Assembly: GCA_021201335.1 (NCBI GenBank)
Contig: JAJQFD010000058.1
Location: forward strand, 1-64,000
Source of the DNA: Bacteroides sp.
GTDB taxonomy: Bacteria > Bacteroidota > Bacteroidia > Bacteroidales > Bacteroidaceae
DNA: 64,000 nt
Direction: 5' to 3'
The notes beneath the pieces were generated by a model. That model saw only the letters and a program-made list of their open reading frames with translations. It had not been told where the DNA came from and ran no database searches. Both the position numbers and the translations under genes were made by a program. Below, one piece after another: positions 9,547-18,703 of this stretch; position 1 is the stretch's first letter; every line of letters begins with the position of its first letter.

Positions 9547-10293
9547 TTAAGGAGTAACTACGATATGATTATCCCCCTCCATGAGATGAATATGGCACGG
9601 ATCACCATACACGCGGAATAAAGCAGTAAATAATACCTGTTCTTTGTAATAGCCAATGAACTGGACTTCGGTGGAAGAATCTCCTCCGAAAAAAACTTTT
9701 TGTCCGTCGTCTACTACCGGATAACTTCCCAGTTGGATGTTTTCCTCCGAAGGAATTCCATTTTGTAAAGTGAAATCTTCTCCAGTGGAGGTATTGATTA
9801 CTTTAAATTTATCAAGGATGACGGGATTCTCATCTGCATAAACAGCTTTTAAAGTAATGGTTTCGTAATTCCCGGTACAGATTTCCTGCAGATCTGTAGT
9901 CAACGTTACAACATCCTTTCCCTCTATTTTAAATACATGGTAGTCATCAGCAGAGACAAAAAAAGTTTCGGAAACAACTAGAATATCATCAATATATCCC
10001 CGGAATTGAAGCTCGGTTTCCTTATATTTCAAGGCATTCATATGATCGTCGCTGACTACCGGAAATGTACCGATTGGTTTGGTATCGAGTGGATTCTTAA
10101 TTTCTTCTCCTGTGGCAAGGTTGATGACTTCAAAGCGGTCAAGAACAACCGATGATCCATCCTTGTTTTCTATGCGAAAGGTAATATATTCGAAGGAATC
10201 GGCGAATAGAGATGTTTCTTCTTTATTACTGCTACATCCGGTAGCTGCTAAAAAGAAGAATATGAAGTATAATAATTTAAACCACGTTTTCAT
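9547..10293 (-). CDS. Lipoprotein with a duplicated domain
   Basis: A 248-residue protein with a lipoprotein signal ending AATGC (Cys-20). The mature part consists of two tandem copies of a domain of about 95 residues: the first (about 35-130) and second (about 143-240) share VVLDRFEVINLATGE / VILDKFKVINTSTGE, then GTFPVVSDD / GSYPVVDDG, then ELQFRGYIDD / EVQFIGYYKE and a final HVFKIEG / HIHLMEG strand. I do not recognise the family; it looks like a beta-sandwich surface or periplasmic lipoprotein. It is not part of the neighbouring HAD operon because a promoter box separates them. Confidence 0.75.
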   Translation of the reverse strand: MKTWFKLLYFIFFFLAATGCSSNKEETSLFADSFEYITFRIENKDGSSVVLDRFEVINLATGEEIKNPLDTKPIGTFPVVSDDHMNALKYKETELQFRGYIDDILVVSETFFVSADDYHVFKIEGKDVVTLTTDLQEICTGNYETITLKAVYADENPVILDKFKVINTSTGEDFTLQNGIPSEENIQLGSYPVVDDGQKVFFGGDSSTEVQFIGYYKEQVLFTALFRVYGDPCHIHLMEGDNHIVVTP

Positions 10294-10373
10294 AAGTCAA
10301 TGGATTTAGGGATTCTTAATGCTCTTAAAATATATAAAACAATTTTTCGGGTGCCTATAAATTAAATAAAAAC

Positions 10374-10381
10374 TAAATTTG
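10374..10381 (+). promoter_or_regulatory. -7 promoter box for the C-S lyase gene
   Basis: TAAATTTG matches the TAnnTTTG consensus and lies 24 bases before the ATG at 10406. The -33 region is not well conserved. Confidence 0.4.
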
Positions 10382-10405
10382 TGGTAAAATTACAAAAAAT
10401 ATCTT

Positions 10406-11581
10406 ATGAAATATGATTTTAATGAAATAATCGACCGTAAAAATACGGATTCAGTAAAAGTTGAGGCTTTGGCACAGAACTTGGGAAGGACAGATTTAAT
10501 TCCTTTATGGGTAGCAGATATGGATTTTCGTACCCCTCCTTTTATTATGGATGCGATTAGACAAAGGTTGGAACATGGGATACTGGGATATACTATAAAG
10601 TCAAAAAGCTGGTATTCTTCCATTGTGAGCTGGATGAAGGAAAGATATGGGTGGGATATTACTCCTGAAATGCTAACGTATACACCGGGTATTGTAGCAG
10701 GACTGGGCCTGTCTATTCAGTGTTTTACCCAAGCGGGAGATAAAGTAATGATCCAGCCGCCCGTTTATCACCCTTTCTTTCTACTTACCGAACGTAACCA
10801 TCGGGAAGTTGTCTGGAATCCGCTGATTTTGAAAGATGGACAGTACCACATGGATTTTAAGCATTTAGAACAGAATATCAAAGGATGTAAATTATTTCTT
10901 CTATGCAGTCCGCACAATCCGGGCGGGAGAGTATGGAGCCGGGAAGAATTAAAAGAAGTGGCGCGGATTTGTTCGGAAAACAATGTTATTGTTGTTGCTG
11001 ATGAAATTCATGCCGACTTGACTTTACCACCGAATGTTCATCATACATTTGCCACCATATCTGAAGAAGCGCGTTTAAATTCCATTGTATTTATGTCTCC
11101 CAGTAAGGCATTTAATATACCTGGACTCTCGAGTTCATTTTGTATCATTGAAAATGAGAAACTGCAAACTCAGTTTCAATCGTATATAAGTGCCAGCGAA
11201 CTGGATGGTGGACATGCTTTTGCTTTTATTTCTGTGGCAGCTGCTTACAGTAATGGTACCGAATGGCTGGATCAGATGTTGGCGTATGTGCAGGGTAATA
11301 TTGATTATCTGGATACTTTCTTGAAAGAATACATACCTCAAATAAAAACGATTCGTCCACAAGCTTCTTATTTAGTTTTCCTAGATTGTCGGGAGTTGGA
11401 GTTGAGTCAGAAAGAACTCGTTCAATTCTTTCAAGATGGTGCGCACCTAGCCTTGAATCCGGGAGACATGTTTGGTAAAGAGGGGACTGGTTTTATGAGA
11501 ATCAATGTTGCTACTCCAAGAAGTATATTGGAACGTGCTCTTCAACAATTAAAAGATGCTTATGGAGCATTAGCTAAATAA
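10406..11581 (+). CDS. PatB/MalY family C-S lyase (PLP-dependent aminotransferase fold)
   Basis: A 391-residue fold-type I PLP enzyme. The N-terminus has PLWVADMDFRTPPFI, the hallmark of the MalY/PatB branch; CSPHNPGGRVW gives the Asn that contacts PLP, VVADEIHADLTL gives the Asp and Tyr/His region, and SPSKAFNIPGL carries the Schiff-base Lys. PatB-type enzymes cleave cystathionine or cysteine conjugates to thiol, pyruvate and ammonia. Single gene with its own promoter. Its 3' end overlaps by 12 bases the 3' end of the convergent MutS-like gene. Confidence 0.9.
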   Translation: MKYDFNEIIDRKNTDSVKVEALAQNLGRTDLIPLWVADMDFRTPPFIMDAIRQRLEHGILGYTIKSKSWYSSIVSWMKERYGWDITPEMLTYTPGIVAGLGLSIQCFTQAGDKVMIQPPVYHPFFLLTERNHREVVWNPLILKDGQYHMDFKHLEQNIKGCKLFLLCSPHNPGGRVWSREELKEVARICSENNVIVVADEIHADLTLPPNVHHTFATISEEARLNSIVFMSPSKAFNIPGLSSSFCIIENEKLQTQFQSYISASELDGGHAFAFISVAAAYSNGTEWLDQMLAYVQGNIDYLDTFLKEYIPQIKTIRPQASYLVFLDCRELELSQKELVQFFQDGAHLALNPGDMFGKEGTGFMRINVATPRSILERALQQLKDAYGALAK

Positions 11582-12855
11582 TTCTTTTCTGACAATCCAA
11601 TAGCCTACACGGGATTCTGAAATACCTTTATTGAGTTTATGATAGCAGAGAAGTTGATTATCTTTAATTTCAGATTCCAGATAATAAAAACAGCAATCTT
11701 CATCAGGTTCATATTTCAGTGCTAGTTCAATGATGTGAGTAGATATGATAGAAGATATATTGTTTTTCTTTTTCAATAATTCAATAACAGCATCGGATGC
11801 TTCAAATGCATCCTTTGCGTTTGTACCTTTAAAGAGTTCGTCGAACAGGATAAAAAACTTTTTATCTGATTCTAAGTTACTTAATATTTCTTTTACGCGG
11901 AGTACTTCGGCATAAAAGTGACTTTTCCCTTCCCGCAGTGAATCTGGCAGGTTTATGGATACAAATATTCCATCCAGGACAGGGCATTTCATTGAGCTTG
12001 CCGGTATGGGGAATCCACAATGTGCCAGCCAGATGCAAATTGCAATCGTTTTGAGTGTTGTAGACTTTCCAGCCATGTTTGAACCTGTAAATAAACAAAT
12101 ACAGTTTTCCATTGTCCAGTTATTCTTCGTAGGATTTTTCAAACAGGGATGATAAAAGTCTGTAATGCGATAATGGCTATTCAAAGTCGTTATTTGTGGA
12201 TGGCAATAATTTCTATCAGTAGCTATTTTCCTTAATGTTTGAATGGCATCCATCGAATAAAGTATATCCAAAAGTTCCCGGATGGTGGTAGATCGTTGAT
12301 AACGAAATAGGAAATCGAGTTGGTCGGTACGGTGAGGAGTTGTACCTTTGTAGTTTTGAGGAATAATTTCCTTAAATTCTGTGGTTTCAATTCCTTCCCG
12401 GATTTTTTTGGCGAAGTTTTGTATTAGTTTGGGATGTTCCTTAGTAATTTTACTGGCAAATATTCGCAGTTTTTGAATTTGCTTTTCCAGCAGTTCTGAG
12501 CCTCTGTCAATGATATACCTTTGAGGACTTGTTTTGAGTTTTCTCCAGATAAAAGTGACAAAAGAATGGAATTGTGAAGCTTCCACAGGTTGCTCATGGG
12601 TGCTCAGGTAGAATTCTATAAAATCCATTTCATTTCTGTCAACTTCCAAAGAGGGCATATCAAGATGAAAAATTGCTTCCAGTCTTTCTTTTATTTTTTT
12701 TCTTGATTTAATGGCTGACTGATCCAGTTCTCAATATATCGATTCCCTCCGATTGTCTCGGCATGTTTAAAGAAAGAGTATATCGTTCTTTCGTTATTAT
12801 TGTTTTCAATAATAGAGAGATCATTGAGTGTTTGCCTGTCTGAAGATAAATGCAT
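11570..12855 (-). pseudogene. MutS-like mismatch-repair ATPase, frameshifted
   Basis: The long frame (11570-12658, 362 residues) contains the MutS core and ATPase domain: Walker A GSNMAGKSTTLKTIA, Walker B KFFILFDELFKGTNA, and SSIISTHIIELAL. It lacks the usual start of the family. The bases 12655-12855 encode 65 more fitting residues (GGNRYIENWISQPLNQEKK) in another frame, and the two join at an A8 run (T8 on plus, 12695-12702) if one A is added, giving NQEKKIKERLEAIF as expected for the MutS lever region. A promoter box just upstream of 12855 supports the longer gene. It is a short MutS relative without the N-terminal mismatch-recognition domain, so a role other than classical repair is likely. 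Confidence 0.75.
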
Positions 12856-12876
12856 GTTTCCAGCTAGTTAATTTCT

Positions 12877-12884
12877 CAAATATA
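12877..12884 (-). promoter_or_regulatory. -7 promoter box for the MutS-like gene
   Basis: The minus strand reads TATATTTG, matching TAnnTTTG, 22 bases upstream of the ATG at 12855. It supports the start of the reconstructed, longer gene. Confidence 0.45.
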
Positions 12885-13072
12885 TGAAGATTATTTCCTT
12901 TACTTAACAAGTCGTCTGTAAAAAGAGTTAAACTTGTTTTATTTTATTCATTCAATTGTAAATTTATCTACACAAAATTATTCTTTTTCATTCAAGAAAA
13001 TTTAAACAGATTCTTTGAAGAAATGGCTCATTTGATGTAAATATTTGTCTTTGCAATATATTTAAGAGGTGC

Positions 13073-13159
13073 TTAGGTATATACCTTTACCCCCCCCTTT
13101 AGTTATATACCTTGACTACCTTTAGTTATATACCTTGAGGGTCATTAGTTATATACCTT
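13073..13159. repeat. Four tandem copies of a TTAGTTATATACCTT motif
   Basis: The 15-base unit TTAGTTATATACCTT occurs at 13099-13113, 13122-13136 and 13145-13159, spaced exactly 23 bases. A first copy with one change (TTAGGTATATACCTT) lies at 13073-13087, spaced 26 bases because the linker contains an eight-C run. The first copy includes the perfect palindrome GGTATATACC. The period of about two helical turns suggests binding sites for a protein, but none is known. Confidence 0.75.
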
Positions 13160-13281
13160 TATAAGTGATTGTATATCAATGCGTTAAAAAGTTCTTTTAT
13201 AAAGAACCATGTAATATATATTCCACATTTTTTTAAATATTTCGTAGTAAGGATAAATCTGAATTGCTTTTAATTAGGAAT

Positions 13282-13330
<49 letters not shown>

Positions 13331-13336
13331 ATTTGA

Positions 13337-13374
13337 AGTCTTTTTAAATTTTCTATTGCAAATTTAAAAAGACT
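13337..13374. repeat. 15-bp perfect inverted repeat (hairpin)
   Basis: AGTCTTTTTAAATTT (13337-13351) and AAATTTAAAAAGACT (13360-13374) are exact reverse complements around an 8-base loop. No transcript clearly ends here, so it may be a regulatory stem or a terminator for an unseen transcript. Confidence 0.6.
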
Positions 13375-13454
13375 CTAAAAATAGTTGGTTGTGTAGTGGT
13401 CTTTATTCGTTCGTTGTAAATTGAATATCTTATTAAAAAAAACTTCTTAAATAC

Positions 13455-13484
13455 TTGTTTTTTCAATTTTAAACGATATATTTG
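13455..13484 (+). promoter_or_regulatory. Promoter of the SPFH operon
   Basis: TTG at 13455-13457 and TATATTTG at 13477-13484 are separated by 19 bases, the usual arrangement of Bacteroidota -33 and -7 elements. The SPFH start codon follows 35 bases later. Confidence 0.6.
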
Positions 13485-13518
13485 TGATATCAAAATAATA
13501 TCATAATAAAATCGCTTT

Positions 13519-14467
13519 ATGGAAACAAAAGAAAAAGTATTTAAGGGTTTTACGGTGAATGGATTTGCGATGATGTTCGTGGCCATTGCTTTATTGGCGG
13601 GTAGTATCTGGTTATTTAGCCAGTTTGATCTCTTGGGGAATGCTTCTGTTGTATTAGGAATAGTAGGTGTTTTTCTTTTTGTACTCCTAATACCTGGTTT
13701 TTTTTCTTTGGAACCGAATGAAGCCCGTGTTATGGTGTTTTTTGGAAAATATAAAGGAACTTTTAAAAATACAGGTTTTTTCTGGGTAAATCCTTTTTTT
13801 GAACAAAAAGATGCTTTCGCTTCGTGCAAGGAACCTGGATGTGGAGCCAATTAAAGTGAATGACAAAACGGGTAATCCGGTTTTAATCGGTTTGGTACTT
13901 GTATGGCGTTTGAAAGATACATATAGAGCCATGTTCGAGATAGATGCACAGACGATGGCTGCCGGAAACTTATCGGCTACCCGTGCTATTGCTCTGGCGG
14001 GCAGGATGGCTGCTTTTGAAAACTTTGTGAGAATTCAAAGTGATGCTGCTTTACGTGAGGTCGCCGGTAAGTATCCTTATGATGATAGTGATGGGGAAAT
14101 AGATGGGTTAACCCTTCGTTCGGGAGGAGAGGAAATCAACGAGCAATTAGAGAATAAACTCAATGAACGTTTGGCGATGGCAGGAATTGAGGTTGTAGAA
14201 GCCCGGTTGAATTATTTAGCTTATGCACCTGAGATTGCAGCTGTGATGCTTCGTCGCCAGCAGGCTTCAGCCATTATTTCTGCCCGTGAAAAGATTGTTG
14301 AAGGGGCTGTCTCCATGGTGAAAATGGCACTTCATAAACTTTCTGTAGAAGAAATTGTTGAGCTGGATGAGGAAAAGAAAGCTGCTATGGTTAGTAATCT
14401 CTTAGTTGTTCTTTGTGCGGATGAAGCTGCACAGCCTGTGGTAAATACAGGAACATTACATCATTAA
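13519..14467 (+). pseudogene. SPFH/Band 7 (stomatin-like) protein, frameshifted
   Basis: Bases 13519-13854 encode two membrane helices (about residues 15-35 and 42-62) and the start of the SPFH domain (EPNEARVMVFFGKYKGTF). Bases 13799-14467 encode the rest (LSLRARNLDVEPIKVNDK...VWRLKDTYRAMFEID) and the helical tail with EARLNYLAYAPEIAAVMLRRQQA. The frames join cleanly if the T7 run at 13794-13800 loses one T (NPFLNKKMLSLRARN); the total is then about 315 residues, normal for the family. These proteins form oligomers in membrane microdomains. Downstream alpha/beta hydrolase and Arc-like genes complete an operon. Confidence 0.8.
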
Positions 14468-14479
14468 TATGTTTTCTAT

Positions 14480-15787
14480 ATGTTCAGAATTAATATTCTT
14501 TTTATTTTATGGGTAGTGTTTGCATGGAATATTCAGGCGCAGACAAATGAGCAACGGGCAAAAGATATGCTTCGCTTCACTATTGAAGGACAGAGAGATA
14601 GTATTTATACCCGATCTAACCAACAGATAAGAGATAATGTTTCTCCTGCTGTCTTCAGTAATACTTTTCAGATGCTGGAAAGCCAATTTGGTAAATATCA
14701 GTCAAATGGAGAATGGAATACTGATAGTACATCCGGTACAACAATTTATTATACGGATTTGCAATTTGAGAAATTTCTTTTACGTTTTATGGCTGCCTTT
14801 GATGAGGATGGATTGGCTAATACCATCCAATTAATTCCTGTTTCGCCAGTTAAAAGTAATGAACCATCTACGCAGAACACGGATGTAATGGAAGAAAAAG
14901 AGATCGAAATAATTTCTGGGAAGTACAAACTTCCCGGAATATTATCTCTTCCGAAAGGAATTACTCATCCGCCTGTTGTGATTCTGGTGCATGGTTCTGG
15001 AGCGAATGATCGTGATGAAACCCTTGGTCCTAATAAACCATTCCGTGATCTGGCATGGGGACTTTCTAAGTTAGGAATCGCGGTGGTACGTTATGATAAA
15101 CGTGCGTATGTATACCGCACTTCCGAAGCATCTCCAGATTTCGATGAAGAAACAGTGAATGATGCCTTATCCGCTATTAAAATGCTGAAAACCAATCCGG
15201 AGGTTAATGGAGAACGGATTTATGTGGCAGGTCATAGCCTGGGGGCCTCAATGGCTCCCCGTATTGCTGAGTTTGCGGGGGATGATTTAGCCGGAATCAT
15301 TATGATATCTGGGAATGCCCGCCCTCTGGAAGACCTGATTGTTGAACAGATGGAATACCTCTCTACATTTATGAACGTAAACCAAGTCTCAGAAAAGCAG
15401 ATAGAAGATTTAAAAAAGCAAGCGGCGAATGTGAAAGCTATTGGTGCAACAGCTTTTGATGAGAGTATTGGTGTACCATTAAATGTTCCTCTTAGATATT
15501 GGGAGTTCTCTAATAAATACAAGCAGGTAGAAACTGCTAAGAAACTAAAACTTCCTGTCCTGATTCTGCAAGGAGAACGTGATTATCAGGTAACGATGGA
15601 CGACTTTAGAATCTGGCATACAGCCTTATCGGCAAATCCGAATGTTTCATTTAAATCGTATCCAAAACTAAATCATATATTGCAGGAGGGAGAAGGTAAA
15701 TCTATTCCATCTGAGTATGAGAAAGCAAGTCCCGTGCCGGATTATGTGATGAAGGACATTGCTAATTGGATAGAAAGACAGAATTAA
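14480..15787 (+). CDS. Secreted alpha/beta hydrolase with DUF3887 domain
   Basis: A 435-residue protein with a signal peptide (residues 1-21, ending IQAQ). Residues 25-130 resemble DUF3887, a small NTF2-like domain common before hydrolases. The catalytic domain shows VVILVHGSGANDRDET (oxyanion region), the nucleophile elbow AGHSLGAS (Ser), GERDYQVTMDD (acid) and LNHIL (His). It is probably a periplasmic esterase or peptidase of unknown substrate. It starts 12 bases after the SPFH gene, so it is co-transcribed. Confidence 0.85.
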   Translation: MFRINILFILWVVFAWNIQAQTNEQRAKDMLRFTIEGQRDSIYTRSNQQIRDNVSPAVFSNTFQMLESQFGKYQSNGEWNTDSTSGTTIYYTDLQFEKFLLRFMAAFDEDGLANTIQLIPVSPVKSNEPSTQNTDVMEEKEIEIISGKYKLPGILSLPKGITHPPVVILVHGSGANDRDETLGPNKPFRDLAWGLSKLGIAVVRYDKRAYVYRTSEASPDFDEETVNDALSAIKMLKTNPEVNGERIYVAGHSLGASMAPRIAEFAGDDLAGIIMISGNARPLEDLIVEQMEYLSTFMNVNQVSEKQIEDLKKQAANVKAIGATAFDESIGVPLNVPLRYWEFSNKYKQVETAKKLKLPVLILQGERDYQVTMDDFRIWHTALSANPNVSFKSYPKLNHILQEGEGKSIPSEYEKASPVPDYVMKDIANWIERQN

Positions 15788-15793
15788 AAATAC

Positions 15794-16000
15794 ATGGCTA
15801 AGAAAGAATCTTCAATAAAGAGTTTTGTACTTCGCATGGATGCTGTAACAATGGAAGCCATAGAGAAATGGGCTGCTGATGAATTCCGTAGTACAAATGG
15901 TCAGCTACAATGGATTATTAACGAAGCTTTGAAGAAGAGTGGCCGGCTCAAGAAGGAGAAAACGATGTCAAAAACAAAAGAAGAGAAAAAAGATGATTAA
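15794..16000 (+). CDS. Arc-like ribbon-helix-helix DNA-binding protein
   Basis: A 68-residue basic protein beginning with a ribbon-helix-helix core: SFVLRMDAVTMEAIEKWAADEF, then STNGQLQWIINEAL, which matches the Arc/MetJ pattern of a beta strand followed by two helices. The C-terminal third is a Lys/Glu-rich tail. It starts 6 bases after the hydrolase stop. RHH proteins bind DNA as dimers of dimers and usually repress; its target may be its own operon, but that is inference. Confidence 0.75.
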   Translation: MAKKESSIKSFVLRMDAVTMEAIEKWAADEFRSTNGQLQWIINEALKKSGRLKKEKTMSKTKEEKKDD

Positions 16001-16335
16001 TTTGGATCCATATTCCATTAGGGATGTGCTTTTGGAGGATATTCATCAAATATATAAAGCAAAGATGTTCACCTTTATCTCAAAGGCGAACATCCCATCA
16101 TTTTCGTTGCAAACCTACGAACTAATTTTAATCGTGCCCTAGTGAGAATCACTAAAGCAGATCTTTAGCTCGAAAAGTATACTTATAACAATTAACTTGT
16201 AAAATTGTTTTCGCTTTCTTTAAAAAAATGTTCCTTTTCGTTACAATTGTACCTTATCTAACTTTCTAATAATCGTTATCTAACTGTAAATGAGTGGAAA
16301 GTATGTTTTGAAGAGTGCTACAATAAAGGAACTAT
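16001..16335. other. Intergenic region between convergent genes
   Basis: About 335 bases between the Arc-like gene and miaA, which converge. It holds one clear hairpin (16064-16094); apart from that I see no gene or repeat. Confidence 0.5.
16064..16094. terminator. Hairpin downstream of the SPFH operon
   Basis: GATGTTCACCTTT (16064-16076) pairs with AAAGGCGAACATC (16082-16094) with one mismatch and a 5-base loop. It lies 64 bases after the Arc-like stop codon. The T-tract is weak, so it is a probable rather than certain terminator. Confidence 0.5.
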
Positions 16336-17238
16336 TTATTTAATCATTTTACGGAGATAAGCAAATATCTCCTTTTCTTGTGTGGGATGAAACCATTTGA
16401 TATCAGAATCCCGTTTGAACCAGGTCATTTGTTTTCGGGAATAAATACGGGAATTTTGCTTCATCTTCTCAATGGCAAAGGATAATTCCCATTCTCCATC
16501 GAAGTATTTGAATAATTCTTTGTAGCCTACTGTATTCAGGGAGTTTAAATGGCGGTAAGGGTAAACGGCTTTCGCTTCTTCAAGCAATCCGTCTTTAATC
16601 ATACTGTCTACCCGCTGGTTAATTCGATTATAGAGTTCTTCTCTCTCACGGGTTAAGCCGATTTTTAGGATATGGAAGGGACGTTCTTTCTTTTTCTGTG
16701 TCCGAAAGGAAGTGTAGGTTTTTCCCGTCATATAACAAATTTCCAGTGCATGGATAACCCGCTTGTGATTTTTTAAATCGACAATACTATAATATTCAGG
16801 ATCTAATAATTTAAGTTCAGCACATAAACGGTCTAATCCTTCATTCTCATAACGTTGCAACAGTAATTCACGGGTTTCCATGTCTACGGTAGGAATATCA
16901 TCAATACCCTTACAAACAGCATCAATGTACATCATCGATCCGCCTGTGAGAATAACGGTATCTTTCTTTTGAAATAAGGAATCGAGAAGTTGAATTACCT
17001 CAGCTTCATACTGGGCTGCACTGTAATAATCGGTTAGTTGCAGTGTTCCAACAAGGTGATGAGGTACACGGTTTAATTGTTCAGCAGTAGGTGCGGCCGT
17101 TCCTATCTTCAAGTAACCATACAGTTGCCGGGAATCAGCAGAAATAATATGTGTATGGAATTCTTCAGCTAAACGAAGGCTGAGGTCTGTTTTCCCGACA
17201 CCTGTTGGTCCTATAAGTACAACCAGATTGTTAGTCAT
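16336..17238 (-). CDS. miaA: tRNA dimethylallyltransferase
   Basis: A 300-residue enzyme that transfers a dimethylallyl group to N6 of A37 in tRNAs reading UNN codons. It shows the P-loop GPTGVGKTDLSLRL at the N-terminus, ISADSRQLYGYLKIGTAAPT, GGSMMYIDA, and the C-terminal YSRKQMTWFKRD tRNA-contact motif. Its start codon abuts the stop of the upstream PRiA4b-type gene, so the two are coupled. Length is normal for the family. Confidence 0.95.
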   Translation of the reverse strand: MTNNLVVLIGPTGVGKTDLSLRLAEEFHTHIISADSRQLYGYLKIGTAAPTAEQLNRVPHHLVGTLQLTDYYSAAQYEAEVIQLLDSLFQKKDTVILTGGSMMYIDAVCKGIDDIPTVDMETRELLLQRYENEGLDRLCAELKLLDPEYYSIVDLKNHKRVIHALEICYMTGKTYTSFRTQKKKERPFHILKIGLTREREELYNRINQRVDSMIKDGLLEEAKAVYPYRHLNSLNTVGYKELFKYFDGEWELSFAIEKMKQNSRIYSRKQMTWFKRDSDIKWFHPTQEKEIFAYLRKMIK

Positions 17239-17792
17239 TAAAAAGTCTCTTCGGCATTATCAGTTGTGGGATTGCCACCTATATCAAAACCGTCCATGTC
17301 GAAATCATCGATATCGAAGTCTTCGTCACCATAGAAGTTTTCTCCAAGATCGCTAGATCCTGGGGTAGCAACCGCATCATCAAAGTCCATCACCTGAACG
17401 GGTGGTTCTCCTTCCTGGCGGGTGCATTTGGGCGTTTTTATTTCTTTGCCGGTGATAATTTCCGATAATTCAATGAAAAAGCTTCTTTCGGTTAAATTAT
17501 CAAAAACATAAATCAGTCTTTGTTTTTCATCTTCAATCAGCTCGTTCAAAAGAGTGTCTTCCATTGTCCAGTTATCCATTTCGGAATTTGTGTCCATCTC
17601 TTCCAGTGTAACTTCTTTTTCTTTTTCCCAATCATCATCACAGATAAAGAAAGAAGTCATCTGATCGTCAGTGAAATTTACAGACTTTAGAATGGCCTTG
17701 TGAAAATCGAAGAAAGTAGCTTCCGGATCAATTTGTATTTCTCTAACGAAATTATCCACTTCATCCGATATAATAGTGAATCTGTATATCAT
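17238..17792 (-). CDS. Plasmid pRiA4b ORF-3-like family protein
   Basis: A 184-residue acidic protein. Residues 1-130 match the PRiA4b_ORF3 / IS1096 passenger-like fold (FTIISDEVDNFVREIQIDP, ATFFDFHKAILKSVNF, SFFICDDDWEKEKEV, ERSFFIELSEI), and the C-terminus is an extremely Asp-rich, probably disordered tail. The function of the family is not established; despite the name it is a stable chromosomal gene in Bacteroidota, here translationally coupled to miaA. Confidence 0.75.
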   Translation of the reverse strand: MIYRFTIISDEVDNFVREIQIDPEATFFDFHKAILKSVNFTDDQMTSFFICDDDWEKEKEVTLEEMDTNSEMDNWTMEDTLLNELIEDEKQRLIYVFDNLTERSFFIELSEIITGKEIKTPKCTRQEGEPPVQVMDFDDAVATPGSSDLGENFYGDEDFDIDDFDMDGFDIGGNPTTDNAEETF

Positions 17793-17867
17793 ATTCTTGG
17801 TTATTAATTACTGCTGTAAAATTAGTAAAAAACATATAGATTGCAAATAAGGATGTTGTTAATGCAT

Positions 17868-17902
17868 CAAGTCCGACTGAATAATCTTATCAGCCGGACT
17901 TG
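17868..17902 (-). terminator. Hairpin after lpxA
   Basis: CAAGTCCGACTGA (17868-17880) pairs with TCAGCCGGACTTG (17890-17902) with a single mismatch and a 9-base loop. It lies 23 bases beyond the lpxA stop on the minus strand and should end the lpx transcript. There is no strong T-tract. Confidence 0.6.
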
Positions 17903-17925
17903 TATATCATTATTGTAATTGTTTG

Positions 17926-18693
17926 TTATCGGATAATACCTCTTTCCGAATCTCGGATAAATGTAACAATATATTGTATTTCCGGAGTCATCTCTATTTC
18001 TTCTTCGATTTTAGCAAGGGCATCCGTGGTATTCAAACCACTTTGATAAATAATACGATAAGCATTATGAATATTTTCAATTGTTTCGTTGCTAAATCCA
18101 CGGCGGCGAAGTCCAATTGTATTGATGCCACTATAGGCAATTGGTTCGCGTCCGGCTATGATATATGGAGGAATATCTTTACTGAAACGACTTCCTCCCT
18201 GTAACATACCGAATCCGCCTACCCGGCAAAATTGATGCATCAGAACATTGGCACTGATGATTGAATAGTCATCAATAATGATTTCTCCTGCCATCTTTGT
18301 TGAATTTCCAATCACACAGGCATTTCCTATTAATGCATCGTGAGCTACGTGTACACCTTCCATTAAAAGATTATTATTACCTACAATTGTTCTGCCTTTG
18401 GCGGCTGTACCTCTGTTAACGGTTACATTCTCACGAATGGTATTATTATCGCCAATTTCAGCAGTGGTTTCTTCACCTTTGAACTTCAAGTCCTGAGGAA
18501 TTGCGCCGATCACTGCGCCGGGGAAAATAGTATTATTATTGCCAAGGCGACTACCCGGAAGGATAGTTACATTCGCCATGATCTTGTTATTGTTACCGAT
18601 TACTACGTTTTTGTCTATAAAAACAAAAGGAGCAATTTCTACGTTTTCTCCAATGACAGCTTCAGGGTGAATATAAGCTAAAGGACTTATCAT
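17926..18693 (-). CDS. lpxA: Acyl-ACP--UDP-N-acetylglucosamine O-acyltransferase
   Basis: The 255-residue protein is a left-handed beta-helix built of hexapeptide repeats (for example IGENVEIAPFVFIDKNVVIGNNNKI), with the catalytic His region EGVHVAHDALIGN and the C-terminal helical part IENIHNAYRIIYQSGLN. It catalyses the first step of lipid A synthesis. It follows lpxC/fabZ by 10 bases, in the order lpxD - lpxC/fabZ - lpxA that is typical of Bacteroidota. Confidence 0.95.
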   Translation of the reverse strand: MISPLAYIHPEAVIGENVEIAPFVFIDKNVVIGNNNKIMANVTILPGSRLGNNNTIFPGAVIGAIPQDLKFKGEETTAEIGDNNTIRENVTVNRGTAAKGRTIVGNNNLLMEGVHVAHDALIGNACVIGNSTKMAGEIIIDDYSIISANVLMHQFCRVGGFGMLQGGSRFSKDIPPYIIAGREPIAYSGINTIGLRRRGFSNETIENIHNAYRIIYQSGLNTTDALAKIEEEIEMTPEIQYIVTFIRDSERGIIR

Positions 18694-18703
18694 ATTATAT
18701 TAG

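Noticed and set aside
17238..17792. Mobile-element gene (IS1096 passenger-like)
   Set aside because: The family name refers to a transposon passenger, but the gene is chromosomal, coupled to miaA and has no flanking repeats.
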